From positions 1 through 64,000 of the forward strand of contig JAFUTK010000002.1 in assembly GCA_017471405.1 (NCBI GenBank): a stretch of 64,000 nucleotides of DNA, written 5' to 3'. The notes beneath the pieces were generated by a model, which worked only from the letters and a program-made list of their open reading frames with translations, had not been told where the DNA came from and did not search any database. This document shows, in pieces, positions 41,987 to 51,235 of this stretch (position 1 is its first letter; each line of letters opens with the position of its first letter). The position numbers and the translations under genes are program-made. Source of the stretch: Ruminococcus sp. (GTDB taxonomy: Bacteria > Bacillota > Clostridia > Oscillospirales > Ruminococcaceae).

Positions 41987-43043
41987 ATCCTATAAGCTCC
42001 TTCAAAGCCTCGATCAGCCTATCCATCTGCTCGTCGGTGCCGACGGTAATGCGCAGATAGTTGTCAATTCGGGGCTTTTTGAAATACCGCACGAAGATGC
42101 CCTTTTCCCGCAGAAAGAGGAATATCTCCTCAGCGGTGTGGTCGGGGTGAGTGGCAAAGAGAAAGTTTGCGCTGCTGTCCGGCAGGATAAAGCCAAGCTC
42201 ACGCAGCTGCGCCGTTACTCTGTCCCTGGTGGCTATTATCTTCGCCCGCGTCTCCTGAAAATAGTCCCTGTCGCCGATGGCGGCAACGCCGGCGCTTATG
42301 GCCACAGCGTCCATAGGGTAGGAATTGTAGGAGTCCTTCACCGCGTCCAGATAGGAGATAAGGTAGGGGTCGGCAATGGCCGCCGCAACTCTCATTCCCG
42401 CCAGTGAGCGGGATTTGGAGAAGGTCTGCGTAATGACAAGGTTGTCATACTTCTTTATCAGCGGAACGCAGTTGACATCGTTGAAATCGGCGTAGGCCTC
42501 GTCGATGATGACAACGCTCTCCCGGTTGTGACGGATAAGCTCCTCAATGGCCTCCAGCCCCAGACCTATGGTGGTGGGGGCGTTGGGATTGGGCAGCACC
42601 ACGCCGCCGTTCTCGATAAAATAATCCTCAATGTGAACGTTGAAGCCCTCGTCAACGGGTATCACCTTGTAGGGTATCTTAAGCAGCTCGCACCACACCG
42701 GATAGAAGGAGTAGGTGATGTCCGGGTAGAGGATAGGCTTGTCAGAGTTGAAGAAGGCGCGGAAGGCCGTCGCCAGCACGTCGTCGGAGCCGTTGCCCGC
42801 AAACACGCAGCTGCGGTCAAGGCCGTAGAACTCCGCCACCGCCTTGCGAAGTGGAGCGGCGTCCATAGGAGGGTACTTTTTCAGATCCTCCGCATCAAAC
42901 GAGGATATTGCCGCATACACCGCCGGGGAGGGCGGGTAGGGGTTCTCGTTGGCGTTGAGCTTGATGATGCTGTCGCTCTTGGGCTGCTCTCCGGCAACGT
43001 AGGGCTCTATGTTTATAAGGTTCTTTGCAAATGCTTTTTCCAT
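41985..43043 (-). CDS. hisC: Histidinol-phosphate aminotransferase
   Basis: PLP aminotransferase converting imidazole-acetol phosphate to histidinol phosphate. LNANENPYPPSP, FAGNGSDDVL, DEAYADF and the PLP lysine in TQTFSKSRSLAGMR are HisC signatures; length 352 is typical. GAAGGAG-like site (AAGGAGCACACC) precedes the ATG. It is the last gene of a minus-strand operon, separate from other his genes, so it may also serve aromatic or other amino acids. Confidence 0.9.
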   Translation of the reverse strand: MEKAFAKNLINIEPYVAGEQPKSDSIIKLNANENPYPPSPAVYAAISSFDAEDLKKYPPMDAAPLRKAVAEFYGLDRSCVFAGNGSDDVLATAFRAFFNSDKPILYPDITYSFYPVWCELLKIPYKVIPVDEGFNVHIEDYFIENGGVVLPNPNAPTTIGLGLEAIEELIRHNRESVVIIDEAYADFNDVNCVPLIKKYDNLVITQTFSKSRSLAGMRVAAAIADPYLISYLDAVKDSYNSYPMDAVAISAGVAAIGDRDYFQETRAKIIATRDRVTAQLRELGFILPDSSANFLFATHPDHTAEEIFLFLREKGIFVRYFKKPRIDNYLRITVGTDEQMDRLIEALKELIG

Positions 43044-43053
43044 GGTGTGCTCC

Positions 43054-43671
43054 TTAATCAGGGATATATTCTCTTACTCTCAGTCTGACGCCTATGCTTT
43101 CGGCTATCTTCCGGGAGCGCTCGACCTCCTCTTCACCGATGATGTCTACAACGGTGAGCACCACGTCGGGAACATACTGCTTGACGTTCTTGGCGAAAGT
43201 CAGCATCGCCTCAAAACAGTCAACGTCCTTGAAGGAGGGGCGGGTAACAGCGTGATAGCCCTCGGAGGTGGAGGAGTTGAGGCTTATTGAGATAACGTCG
43301 CAGACGCCCTCGAACTCCGGGGCGGTGTCCCGCTTGTTGATAAGGTCGGAAAGGCCGTTGGTGTTTATCCTGACAGGCCTGTCGGTGACGCTGCGAAGGT
43401 ATTTTGATACCTCCTTGATGAGCTCCAGCTCGCAGGTCGGCTCGCCGTAGCCGCAGAAAACTATCTGGGAATACTTGCTAAGGTCGCGCTTTTTGAGGTC
43501 CTCTATGACCTCCTCTGCCGTAGGCTGATGCATGAGCCACAGCGGGTCGGAGCCGTAAGCCCCGTCGCCGTTCTGCCGAAGACAGAAAGTGCAGTTGCAG
43601 GGGCATTTGTTGGTGATGTTGAGGTAAAGCCCGTCGCCTACCTCATAGGTCAGTGTCATACTCTTTTTCAT
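43054..43671 (-). CDS. Radical SAM protein of the TatD-linked family
   Basis: A 205-residue short radical SAM enzyme. NKCPCNCTFC near residues 20-29 provides the CxxxCxxC cluster, and VFCGYGEPTCELELI is the GxxE-like SAM motif. The compact form and the opening TYEVGDGLYLNITNKC match the group called TatD-linked or TatD-fused radical SAM proteins; no tatD gene is next to it here. ATGA overlap with the preceding YhcC-like gene and 10 bases before hisC. Substrate unknown. Confidence 0.85.
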   Translation of the reverse strand: MKKSMTLTYEVGDGLYLNITNKCPCNCTFCLRQNGDGAYGSDPLWLMHQPTAEEVIEDLKKRDLSKYSQIVFCGYGEPTCELELIKEVSKYLRSVTDRPVRINTNGLSDLINKRDTAPEFEGVCDVISISLNSSTSEGYHAVTRPSFKDVDCFEAMLTFAKNVKQYVPDVVLTVVDIIGEEEVERSRKIAESIGVRLRVREYIPD

Positions 43672-44624
43672 ATTTCATTCCTCAGCTTTCCTTGAAAAGA
43701 ATTTCTTCTGTAAAGCTCCTTGTCTATGTCGTTCATCACGCAGAACTTTTTAAGGCTCCATAGCGGAGCTATAAGCTCGTCCCGGGCTCCGTCGCCGGTG
43801 ACCCTCTCGATGATGACCTCCCGGGGCAGGCGCTCTATCTGGTCGCAGACAAGGCTCACATATTCCTCCTGCTCCATAGCCCGGAACACCCCGCGTTCAT
43901 ACATCTCCGCCAGCACAGTGCCTTTAAGAACGTGCAGCAGATGTATCTTTATGGCGTGGATGCCGAGTCCTCCCACCGTCTCGGCGGTCTCAAGCATCAT
44001 CTCCCGGCTCTCACCGGGAAGGCCGTTTATTATGTGCACGCAGACGTTTATCCCCCGCTCCTTAAGCATCCGAAAGCCTGTTAAGAAATCCTCATAGGTG
44101 TGGCAGCGGTTGCAGAGCAAGGCAGTCCTGTCGTGTATGCTTTGTAGGCCCAGCTCAACGGTAAGATACGTCCTCTCCGCAAGGGCGGCCAGCATATCCG
44201 CCTTTTCTTTATCAATGCAGTCGGCGCGGGTGGCTATTGCCAGCCCCACGACATTATCAAAGCTGAGCGCCCGCTCGAACATATCTTTTAGCAGCGAGAC
44301 CTCTCCATAGGTGTTGGAGCCCGCCTGAAAGTAGGGGATATAGAGCCCCTGCTCCCATTTCTTGTGGAGCCGCCCCCGCACCTCATCAAACTGCCTGTCT
44401 ATGCTTTGGCAGGGGTCGCCGGCGAAGTCGCCGCTCAGCTTGGCGGAGCAGAATATGCACCCGCCGCTGCCCTTGGTTCCGTCCCGGTTGGGACAGCCCA
44501 GGTCGATATTCAGCGGTACCTTGAATACCTTCTGCCCGAAGCGCCGCTTAAGATAGCAGCTGTAGGTCAGATAGCGCTTGTTGTCAAGAGAGTAGGGGAA
44601 GGGGTTAGTATCCCGCTGAGCCAT
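43668..44624 (-). CDS. Radical SAM protein, YhcC/TIGR01212 family
   Basis: A 318-residue radical SAM protein with an elongator-like C terminus. The cluster motif is NIDLGCPNRDGTKGSGGCIF followed by Cys, with the first two cysteines widely spaced as usual in this family, and LTVELGLQSIHD, HIINGLPGES and HLLHVLKGT are family blocks. The molecular function of YhcC proteins is unclear; tRNA-related roles have been suggested from similarity to Elp3. Its ATG overlaps the stop of the Thr-rich membrane protein gene by one base. Confidence 0.88.
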   Translation of the reverse strand: MAQRDTNPFPYSLDNKRYLTYSCYLKRRFGQKVFKVPLNIDLGCPNRDGTKGSGGCIFCSAKLSGDFAGDPCQSIDRQFDEVRGRLHKKWEQGLYIPYFQAGSNTYGEVSLLKDMFERALSFDNVVGLAIATRADCIDKEKADMLAALAERTYLTVELGLQSIHDRTALLCNRCHTYEDFLTGFRMLKERGINVCVHIINGLPGESREMMLETAETVGGLGIHAIKIHLLHVLKGTVLAEMYERGVFRAMEQEEYVSLVCDQIERLPREVIIERVTGDGARDELIAPLWSLKKFCVMNDIDKELYRRNSFQGKLRNEI

Positions 44625-45469
44625 TATGCGTCAGCCTCCGGCTGGGGCTGCTCTTCCTCTACGGAGGACTCTGTCTCAGATGCAGATGATTCCGTCTCAG
44701 AGGGGGTAGTTTCGGAGGGAGTAGTCTCCGTCTCTGTCTGGGTAGGCTCCGTCTCAGAGGGTGTGGTCTCCTCGGAGGAAACGGTTTGGGCTGTCGTCTG
44801 AGTCGGAACAGCCGTAGTCGTTGACTTCACATCGGGAGCTGTATTTATTGTGGTCGTGGTTTTGCGGGAGTACGGATCCTCAGGGTCAAAGTTTAATGTC
44901 GTAACAATGGTGGTCGTCCGGGAGAACATAGTGTCATAGAAGGTCTCCACATAATGGGAGGCTGAGGTCTCTGTGCCTGTTCCCGAGCCGGTTTCGGTGT
45001 TTATCTCCTTTTCGTTATGGCTGCCTCCGCCGTTGCCGCTGCTGTTGTCACTGGGCAGAAGCCTTTCGGTATTCTCTCTTACCTGTTCAGCGGTGCTGCG
45101 GTCCAGCACACCGTAAAGGGAGGATATGCTGTCCGAAAGCTCTGTCAGCTCCTCCGGGTAGGCTATTGTACTGTAATATCGGCGGGATATCTCGGCAGTG
45201 TATTTGCCGTTGGCAAGGCGCTCTAGGGAGAATTTGTTGCCCTCGTCGCCGTAGCGCTTGCTGCTGGTCATTGTCAGAAAATAGGAAGCACAGGCCAGAA
45301 GAACTACTGCCAGCACCACTATGTTGATGAAGCTGTATTTATCATCCAGAGAGCGGGCAGTGAGCTCGGCCATAGCCTTTTCGCTTTCCTCAAACTCCTC
45401 GGGCGGCTCCGGTATATCCTCGCTGTGAGCGTAGGATTCAAGGTTGAATTCGGTAACTTCTCTATCCAA
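44624..45469 (-). CDS. Membrane-anchored protein with Thr/Ser/Glu-rich extracellular tail
   Basis: A 281-residue protein with an acidic cytoplasmic N terminus, one membrane segment (FINIVVLAVVLLACASYFLT, about residue 67-86), a short folded region to about 150, then a low-complexity tail rich in Thr, Ser, Glu and Pro to the end (TETETTPSETTPSETESS and similar). No enzyme motif. The start is TTG 45469 with GAGGG upstream; the longer frame has no ribosome site. It directly follows the MBOAT-like gene, where DHHW/AlgJ-like partners are usually found, but no DHHW domain is present. Confidence 0.75.
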   Translation of the reverse strand: MDREVTEFNLESYAHSEDIPEPPEEFEESEKAMAELTARSLDDKYSFINIVVLAVVLLACASYFLTMTSSKRYGDEGNKFSLERLANGKYTAEISRRYYSTIAYPEELTELSDSISSLYGVLDRSTAEQVRENTERLLPSDNSSGNGGGSHNEKEINTETGSGTGTETSASHYVETFYDTMFSRTTTIVTTLNFDPEDPYSRKTTTTINTAPDVKSTTTAVPTQTTAQTVSSEETTPSETEPTQTETETTPSETTPSETESSASETESSVEEEQPQPEADA

Positions 45470-45482
45470 AGCTATCCCTCCC

Positions 45483-46856
45483 TTAACGAACTGCCTGTGC
45501 GGCAAGAGTAACGACACTGACAAACAGCACCGCTGCGGTGAGCAGGGTCTTTGTCAGTCTGCATACTGCCATAGCCTGAGCGCCTCTGTGCTCGAGCCGG
45601 TCAATAGATCCGGTAAGCAGCTTTCTCACTGGCACACATACTACGACAAACGCGACGATGAGCAGGAATATATTTCCTAGCAGAGCATTCTTCATAGAGA
45701 TGCTAAGAATGTATTCGTTGCCCTGACCTACCAGTGAGAGCAGCCAGTGCTTGTAGTCAGCCAGACGGGCGAAGTACAGCCCTCCCAGCAGCGGCAGTGT
45801 CAGAATGAAAACATATATCCCTTTGATGACAGCAGGGATCTTCTGGCAGAGCTTGTTTAAGAACAGCCTCTCCACGAGCAGCACACAGCCAATAGCTATG
45901 CCCACAGCCGCGAAGGGCTTGCTGATATGATACCACAGAGCTATCAGCCCACAGCCGACCAGCGCCCCCAGGGACGCCATAAAGGTGCTGCTGCCGCCGA
46001 AGCGTGCGAATACGTCATCGAAAAGGCGGATAAGGGTGGTGTTGGCGCTTCTGACAAAGCCTGTCAAAAGCTGCGAGACTGAAAGGTCACGGTAGTTGTC
46101 CTCATATTCAAAGCCGGAGAGAAGCCCCAGACCCTTTGCCATATCACAGAGACCGGTAAATGAGAACCAGCACTCCCCTAGGAAGGCCAGCATTCCCAGC
46201 CAGCTGCCCGCAAGGGTAGTGTCGGCGTGAGCCAGCCCCGCCAGCTTAATAGTCGTGAAGGCCGGCGCGAGGATAACGTTTTTGCCCAGCCCGATAATAA
46301 AGCGGACAAGCCCGTCGTTCAGCATTTTTCCGGTAACGGTTCGCTGCCGGATAAGGGGCTCCGCGTCGCCGTAGCGCACCACAGGCCCTGCCATAAGAGA
46401 GTGAAAGCATACCATATAGGTCAGCAGACAGAAGATGTTCTTCTCCGCCTTGCAGTTACCGGCATATACGTCAAAGCAGTAGGAGAAGCCCTTGGCGGTA
46501 TAATAGCAGGCGCCGATAGGGATAACGGAAGTACTCAGGCTCAGAGCGCTGCCCTCCGGGAAGATGTAGTTGTGCCCTAACAGCACCAGCACACAGATAT
46601 TTATTGCAAGATCTGCCAGCAGCAGCACTACCCCCAGAGGATTTTTTCTTGTTTTGGATATGGCAAGCCCCAGCAGATATTCACTTATCACTGTCAGGAA
46701 GATCAGCAGTACTGCCAGCGGCTTCCCCCAGCTTACGAATATCACCGAGGTCAGTACAAGTATCAGGTTTTTGTATTCGGCGCTTCTGTCAAAAAAAGAA
46801 CAGAGAACGCTTATGGGCACCAGCCCTAGAAAGAAAATCAGCTCGTTAAAAACCAA
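45483..46856 (-). CDS. MBOAT (AlgI-like) family membrane protein lacking the catalytic His
   Basis: A 457-residue protein with about ten membrane segments. The N-terminal part matches AlgI/DltB-type O-acyltransferases: VFNELIFFLGLVPISVLCSF, SVIFVSWGKP, IPIGACYYTAKGFSYCFDVY and FHSLMAGPVVRYGD (usual FPQLIAGPIVRY). The catalytic part diverges: RRWHISL is replaced by VRSANTTL, and GLWHG by ALWYH, so the canonical His positions are lost or shifted. Either a pseudoenzyme or a distinct activity. TTG start 46856 with GAGGG at 46864-46868. First gene of a five-gene operon. Confidence 0.8.
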   Translation of the reverse strand: MVFNELIFFLGLVPISVLCSFFDRSAEYKNLILVLTSVIFVSWGKPLAVLLIFLTVISEYLLGLAISKTRKNPLGVVLLLADLAINICVLVLLGHNYIFPEGSALSLSTSVIPIGACYYTAKGFSYCFDVYAGNCKAEKNIFCLLTYMVCFHSLMAGPVVRYGDAEPLIRQRTVTGKMLNDGLVRFIIGLGKNVILAPAFTTIKLAGLAHADTTLAGSWLGMLAFLGECWFSFTGLCDMAKGLGLLSGFEYEDNYRDLSVSQLLTGFVRSANTTLIRLFDDVFARFGGSSTFMASLGALVGCGLIALWYHISKPFAAVGIAIGCVLLVERLFLNKLCQKIPAVIKGIYVFILTLPLLGGLYFARLADYKHWLLSLVGQGNEYILSISMKNALLGNIFLLIVAFVVVCVPVRKLLTGSIDRLEHRGAQAMAVCRLTKTLLTAAVLFVSVVTLAAQAVR

Positions 46857-47112
46857 AGGACATCCCTCACAAATATATTAAAATGATAAAACATCTAACC
46901 AATAAGGCGGTTTTTCTTTGTAAGCACAGAAATATTTTAACACAATTCACAAATTTAAGCAAGTAAAATTATAAAGAAAAGAAAATTTTTCATCTAATGT
47001 ACACAAAAGGCTTTTCAATGTGACAATTTTATGATATAATGTATATGTATTATCAGCACTTTGCGTCCCGCAGACGAAAAGGTGCGGACGTAAATGGAAG
47101 GAGTGAAGGATC
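46857..47112. promoter_or_regulatory. AT-rich divergent intergenic region with extended -10 promoter
   Basis: On the plus strand TGATATAAT (TATAAT at 47035-47040 with an upstream TG) is an extended -10; the -35 is weak. It drives the SDR gene. The other half is AT-rich and must contain the promoter of the minus-strand operon, which I could not place confidently. Confidence 0.5.
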
Positions 47113-48042
47113 ATGGCATCAGTTCTCGTGACAGGCGCGAGCGGATTTATCGGCACAGAGTGCGTAAAGGCGCTGCTTTCAAAGAAGCACAGAGTTTTCG
47201 GCGTTGATAGCACAGCCAGCAGTCTGATAGATACGGATCCTAATTTTACTTTTGTTCAGTGTGACGTTACGGACAAGGATACTATCTCCAGGATAATCGC
47301 CAGCAACAAGGTGGATTCTGTTGTGCATTTGGCAAATTCCGTGGATAACGACCTTGATTCTTATATCACCGATGCAGAGATGAAGAAGAGCAAGATATGC
47401 GACAAGTTCATCTATGAGGCTGCCGATAAGAACAGCTGTAAGAATTTTATCCTGCTGTCCACCACACAGGTATACGGCATCGTCAAGGGAAGAGAGCCTA
47501 TCAGAGAGACCTCTCCCGAAAAGGGCAGCTCCAACTATGTGGATATGAAGCTCACCAGTGAGAAGATTATGTCTAAGGCCTTCAAAAAGTCGGACACTGT
47601 TCCGGTCATCGCAAGAGTGGCTCCCATCTACACCTCTGAGTACACCCAGAACCTGAGAGACAAGGTCTATGACGTCAAGGACGATGTGGCCTACATATAT
47701 AATGACGGACTTTACGGCTTCTCGTTCTGCTGCCTCTACAACCTGCTGGATTTCATCAAGGGCATCGTGGCTATCCCCTCCGGAAGATATGAGGGAATAT
47801 ACAACATCTCCGACTCGGAGATACTTACCGCTAAGGAGATACTCGACTTTGAGAGAGAGCATCACCGCATCGGTGCAGTTATCCAGAGAAGCCCCGGCGT
47901 GGGCATCAGCTTCAACAAGGCTAAGTCCAGAACGGACTACCGTTATTTCGACCCCTCCACCACCTTCAATAACTGGAGGATCGACAATACTAAGGCAAAG
48001 AGAATAGCTCCGCTGAAGTGGACGCTGTCAAACACAAAGTAA
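47113..48042 (+). CDS. NAD-dependent epimerase/dehydratase (extended SDR)
   Basis: A 309-residue Rossmann protein of the nucleotide-sugar epimerase group. GASGFIG at about 7-13 binds NAD(P). Catalytic Ser/Thr is in LLSTTQVYG and the YxxxK pair is in NYVDMKLTSE. VARVAPIYT and YNISDSEILTAKEI are typical substrate-domain segments. Probably acts on a UDP- or dTDP-sugar for surface glycans; the exact sugar cannot be told. Monocistronic, with its own promoter and terminator. Confidence 0.85.
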   Translation: MASVLVTGASGFIGTECVKALLSKKHRVFGVDSTASSLIDTDPNFTFVQCDVTDKDTISRIIASNKVDSVVHLANSVDNDLDSYITDAEMKKSKICDKFIYEAADKNSCKNFILLSTTQVYGIVKGREPIRETSPEKGSSNYVDMKLTSEKIMSKAFKKSDTVPVIARVAPIYTSEYTQNLRDKVYDVKDDVAYIYNDGLYGFSFCCLYNLLDFIKGIVAIPSGRYEGIYNISDSEILTAKEILDFEREHHRIGAVIQRSPGVGISFNKAKSRTDYRYFDPSTTFNNWRIDNTKAKRIAPLKWTLSNTK

Positions 48043-48047
48043 ATTGC

Positions 48048-48077
48048 AAACGGGTACCCTGTCGGGGTACCCGTTTT
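48048..48077 (+). terminator. Intrinsic terminator after the SDR gene
   Basis: AAACGGGTACCC (48048-48059) pairs perfectly with GGGTACCCGTTT (48065-48076), loop TGTCG, then T-rich sequence. Confidence 0.9.
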
Positions 48078-48097
48078 TTCTGTATATAGCAGTTTAG

Positions 48098-48697
48098 TTA
48101 TTCTGAGAACTGTTCCAGTATGGAGCGGATAGTCTTATAAAGCTCCGGCTTTAGTGCAGCCAGGTCGCAGGGTTCGCTGTAAAGGATAGCTGAGTAGCAG
48201 GTGGAAGAGACCAGCTCAACTATCATATAGAGCATAAGCTCCGGCTCGCGGATCCTTCGCTCCGACTGGGAAAGCAGCTGATAGTAGGCGTCCCGGAAGT
48301 TGAGCTCCTGGTCGGAGGGGGCGGATAGTGCTGCCATAAACACTCCCCAGCTCAAATTCTTGGAGATGAAATTTAAGAGGGATTTGTTCTCCTCCAGCTG
48401 ATTTAAGATATTATCTACCAGGAAGATGAACTTCCCCTCAAAGTCAAGCTCGCCGGTGTGCTTCATCAGGGCATCGGCGGCGCGGGTCAGCACCTGCTCG
48501 CTCTTTCGCGAGATGAGCTTGTTGCGGATATCGTATTTATCCTTGAAATATAGGTAAAAGGTGCCCTTGCCGACGCCTGCCTTACTGGCAATGTCGGTGA
48601 TAGAGGTCTTGCTGAAGCCCTTGGTGGTGAAGAATTCAAAGGCAGTATTGAGCAGGGAGCTTTCCTTGCTCTTTTTTTTCATATCTACCTTGGTCAT
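48098..48697 (-). CDS. TetR-family transcriptional repressor
   Basis: A 199-residue protein with an N-terminal TetR helix-turn-helix (about 12-58: LLNTAFEFFTTKGFSKTSIT, IASKAGVGKGTFYLYFKDKY) and an all-helical ligand domain. Transcribed away from the MMPL operon across a region with four copies of a TGACC-N3-GGTCA palindrome, its probable binding sites. Its own minus-strand promoter is TTGACA (48789-48784) and TATAAT (48766-48761), spacer 17. GGGGGAT precedes the ATG. Confidence 0.92.
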   Translation of the reverse strand: MTKVDMKKKSKESSLLNTAFEFFTTKGFSKTSITDIASKAGVGKGTFYLYFKDKYDIRNKLISRKSEQVLTRAADALMKHTGELDFEGKFIFLVDNILNQLEENKSLLNFISKNLSWGVFMAALSAPSDQELNFRDAYYQLLSQSERRIREPELMLYMIVELVSSTCYSAILYSEPCDLAALKPELYKTIRSILEQFSE

Positions 48698-49099
48698 TAT
48701 TATCCCCCGTTTTTGTTCGATTCGGAATACACAACAGGAGCTAGGCTCCTAACATTTTTTATTATATCGAAGTTTCCTATAAATGTCAATCCTGTAAAAT
48801 GACCAATAGTCAGTTTTGAGACAAAAATCTTTTGTGCACTCCTACAAAATTTCTGACCAACGGTCAAGTTTCTTGAAAACAAGTATTGACTATCGGTCAG
48901 TTTTGGAGTATAATGTGAAAGTAATAAAAATGACCGCCGGTCACAAAGACGGTCTTGCTATCGGCTCTGCTGTGATAATCAGTTATACCCTGCGGGAAAA
49001 GCTCCCTTCCCGAGCCGCCGCAGGCGGCGAGGGAGACAAAAGAGTTTCAGATTGCTGCACAGCACAGCCATACCATATATATCACAAGGAGATGAGACA
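48698..49099. promoter_or_regulatory. Divergent TetR/MMPL control region with four operators
   Basis: No gene in 402 bases. Operators: TGACCAATAGTCA (48800-48812), TGACCAACGGTCA (48854-48866), TGACTATCGGTCA (48887-48899) and TGACCGCCGGTCA (48931-48943). Start-to-start distances are 54, 33 and 44, near whole helical turns, so all lie on one face. The plus promoter TTGACT (48886-48891) - N17 - TATAAT (48909-48914) is overlapped by the third site. The minus promoter at 48761-48789 is adjacent to the first. A hairpin in the MMPL leader (49002-49035) contains GCCGCC-GCA-GGCGGC. Confidence 0.85.
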
Positions 49100-51235
49100 A
49101 TGGTCCGGTTCGGTAATTTTATAGTCAAGCACAGAGTACTGATACTCATTATCGGCATACTGCTGCTGATACCCTGCGCCATAGGCTATATCAATACAAG
49201 AACTAACTACGATATCCTTTCCTACCTGCCGGGAGATATCAAAACTATGCAGGGTCAGGATATCCTGATGGACGAATTTGGCAAGGGCGGCTTCTCGATG
49301 GTAATGATCGACGGCATGAGCGATAAGAAGGTCGCCGAGACCAAGCAGAAGATAGAAGCAGTCGAGGGAGTTGCCAGCGTGGTCTGGTACGACACCGTCG
49401 CTGATATATCCCTCCCCAAGGAGGTCCTTCCGGATAAGATATATGACTTCTTCAACTCGGCAGACGGCAGCTCCACGCTGATGATAGTTTTCTTTGACGA
49501 CACCACCGCCGCCGACAGAACTCTCGCCGCTGTGGACTCAATAAGAGAGATAGCCGACAAGCAGTGCTTCTTAAGCGGTATGAGCGCCATCAACGACGAT
49601 ATGAAGATAATCGCCGAGAGCGAGACCGTTATGTATGTCATCATAGCGGTGCTGCTGGTGTCGCTGGTGCTGGCGCTTTCGATGGATTCCTTCCTTATCC
49701 CGGTGTTCTTTATGCTGAGCGTGGGTATGGCGGTCGTCTACAACCTGGGCACCAATATCATCGCCGGAGAGATATCCTTCCTGACAAAGGCTCTGGCAGC
49801 GGTGCTGCAGCTGGGAGTTACGATGGATTACTCCATCTTCCTCTATCACAGCTACCTTGAAAACAAGGAGAAATACCCGGAGGATAATCACAAGGCAATG
49901 GCTGAGGCCATAGCCGGCACCATAGTTTCCGTAGTCGGCAGCTCCATAACCACAGTTGCGGGCTTCCTTGCAATGTGCTTTATGAGCTTCACGCTGGGAC
50001 TTGACATCGGTATCGTAATGGCAAAGGGCGTTGTGTTCGGAGTTATCTGCTGCGTAACGGTCCTGCCCTCTATGATACTCATTTTCGACAAGGCTATCAC
50101 CAAGACCCGTCATAAGGATCTGCTGCCTAGTATGGACGGCGCGGCAAAATTCATAGTCAAGCACGCGGGGCTGTTCGTGACCATATTCTTCGTGCTGCTT
50201 TCACCCGCGATCTACGGCAACTTCCACAACGACGTTTACTACAAGCTGGATTCAACCCTCCCCGCAGACTTAGATAGCGTGGTAGCCAACACCAAGCTCA
50301 AGGAGGAGTACGGAATGAACTCCACCCACGTTCTGCTGGTGAGCACAGATGTCTCTGCCAAGGACACAAGGTTTATGTGCGATGAGATAGAAAAGCTGGA
50401 CGGCGTTTCAATGGTGCTGGGACTTGACTCACTTGTAGGCTCTAAGATACCTGTTGAGATTATCCCCGACAGCGTAACCGAGCTTTTGGAGAGCGACAAC
50501 TGGAAGCTCATAATGATAGGCTCGGAATATGAGGTAGCCTCCGACGCGGTCAACGACCAGTGTGTGGCTATCGAGAACATTATCGAGAAGTACGACAAGA
50601 GCGCTATGCTTATCGGTGAGGCTCCCGCCACCAAGGACCTTATCGAGATAACCAACCGGGACTTCAAGGTGGTAAACTTCCTCTCCATCGGAGCTATCTT
50701 CGTTATCATTTTCTTTGTGCTCAAGAGCATCTCGCTGCCAGTTATACTTGTTGCGGTCATCGAGTTCGCCATCTTCATCAATATGGGCATACCGACATAC
50801 ACCCACACGAAGGTTGCATTTATAGCTTCAATAGTTATCGGAACCATTCAGCTGGGCGCAACGGTTGACTACGCAATACTGATGACCACCCGCTACAAGC
50901 TGGAGCGCAGCCTCGGCAGAGAAAAGCACGAGGCAGTCACCACAGCGCTGGCGACCTCCATAAAGTCGGTAATGGTATCGGCGTTGGGCTTCTTCGCAGC
51001 CACCTTCGGCGTAGGACTTTACTCGGATATAGGACTTATCTCCGAGCTGTGCATACTGCTGGCAAGGGGAGCGATCATCTCAATGTTCACCGTAATACTT
51101 GCGCTGCCCTCCTTCCTGCTGGCGCTGGATAAGCTCATCTGTGCCACCACCATAGGGATAAAGCCCAAGAAGGTCTACAATGTAAAGAACAAAGAATACA
51201 CAAGCAATGAAATGAGATCGGAGGCAAGATCATGA
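49100..51235 (+). CDS. MMPL/RND-family transporter
   Basis: A 711-residue membrane protein with the duplicated RND layout: one segment at about 10-28, a large extracellular domain, a five-to-six segment bundle, then the same pattern again (second half from about residue 355). Conserved polar membrane residues appear in LGVTMDYSIFLYHSYLE and its counterpart LGATVDYAILMTTRYKLE (Asp/Tyr pairs of the proton path). MMPL proteins in Gram-positives export lipids or drugs. The start is ATG 49100 with AAGGAGATG upstream. It overlaps the xxxLxxG-repeat gene by four bases. Confidence 0.92.
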   Translation: MVRFGNFIVKHRVLILIIGILLLIPCAIGYINTRTNYDILSYLPGDIKTMQGQDILMDEFGKGGFSMVMIDGMSDKKVAETKQKIEAVEGVASVVWYDTVADISLPKEVLPDKIYDFFNSADGSSTLMIVFFDDTTAADRTLAAVDSIREIADKQCFLSGMSAINDDMKIIAESETVMYVIIAVLLVSLVLALSMDSFLIPVFFMLSVGMAVVYNLGTNIIAGEISFLTKALAAVLQLGVTMDYSIFLYHSYLENKEKYPEDNHKAMAEAIAGTIVSVVGSSITTVAGFLAMCFMSFTLGLDIGIVMAKGVVFGVICCVTVLPSMILIFDKAITKTRHKDLLPSMDGAAKFIVKHAGLFVTIFFVLLSPAIYGNFHNDVYYKLDSTLPADLDSVVANTKLKEEYGMNSTHVLLVSTDVSAKDTRFMCDEIEKLDGVSMVLGLDSLVGSKIPVEIIPDSVTELLESDNWKLIMIGSEYEVASDAVNDQCVAIENIIEKYDKSAMLIGEAPATKDLIEITNRDFKVVNFLSIGAIFVIIFFVLKSISLPVILVAVIEFAIFINMGIPTYTHTKVAFIASIVIGTIQLGATVDYAILMTTRYKLERSLGREKHEAVTTALATSIKSVMVSALGFFAATFGVGLYSDIGLISELCILLARGAIISMFTVILALPSFLLALDKLICATTIGIKPKKVYNVKNKEYTSNEMRSEARS

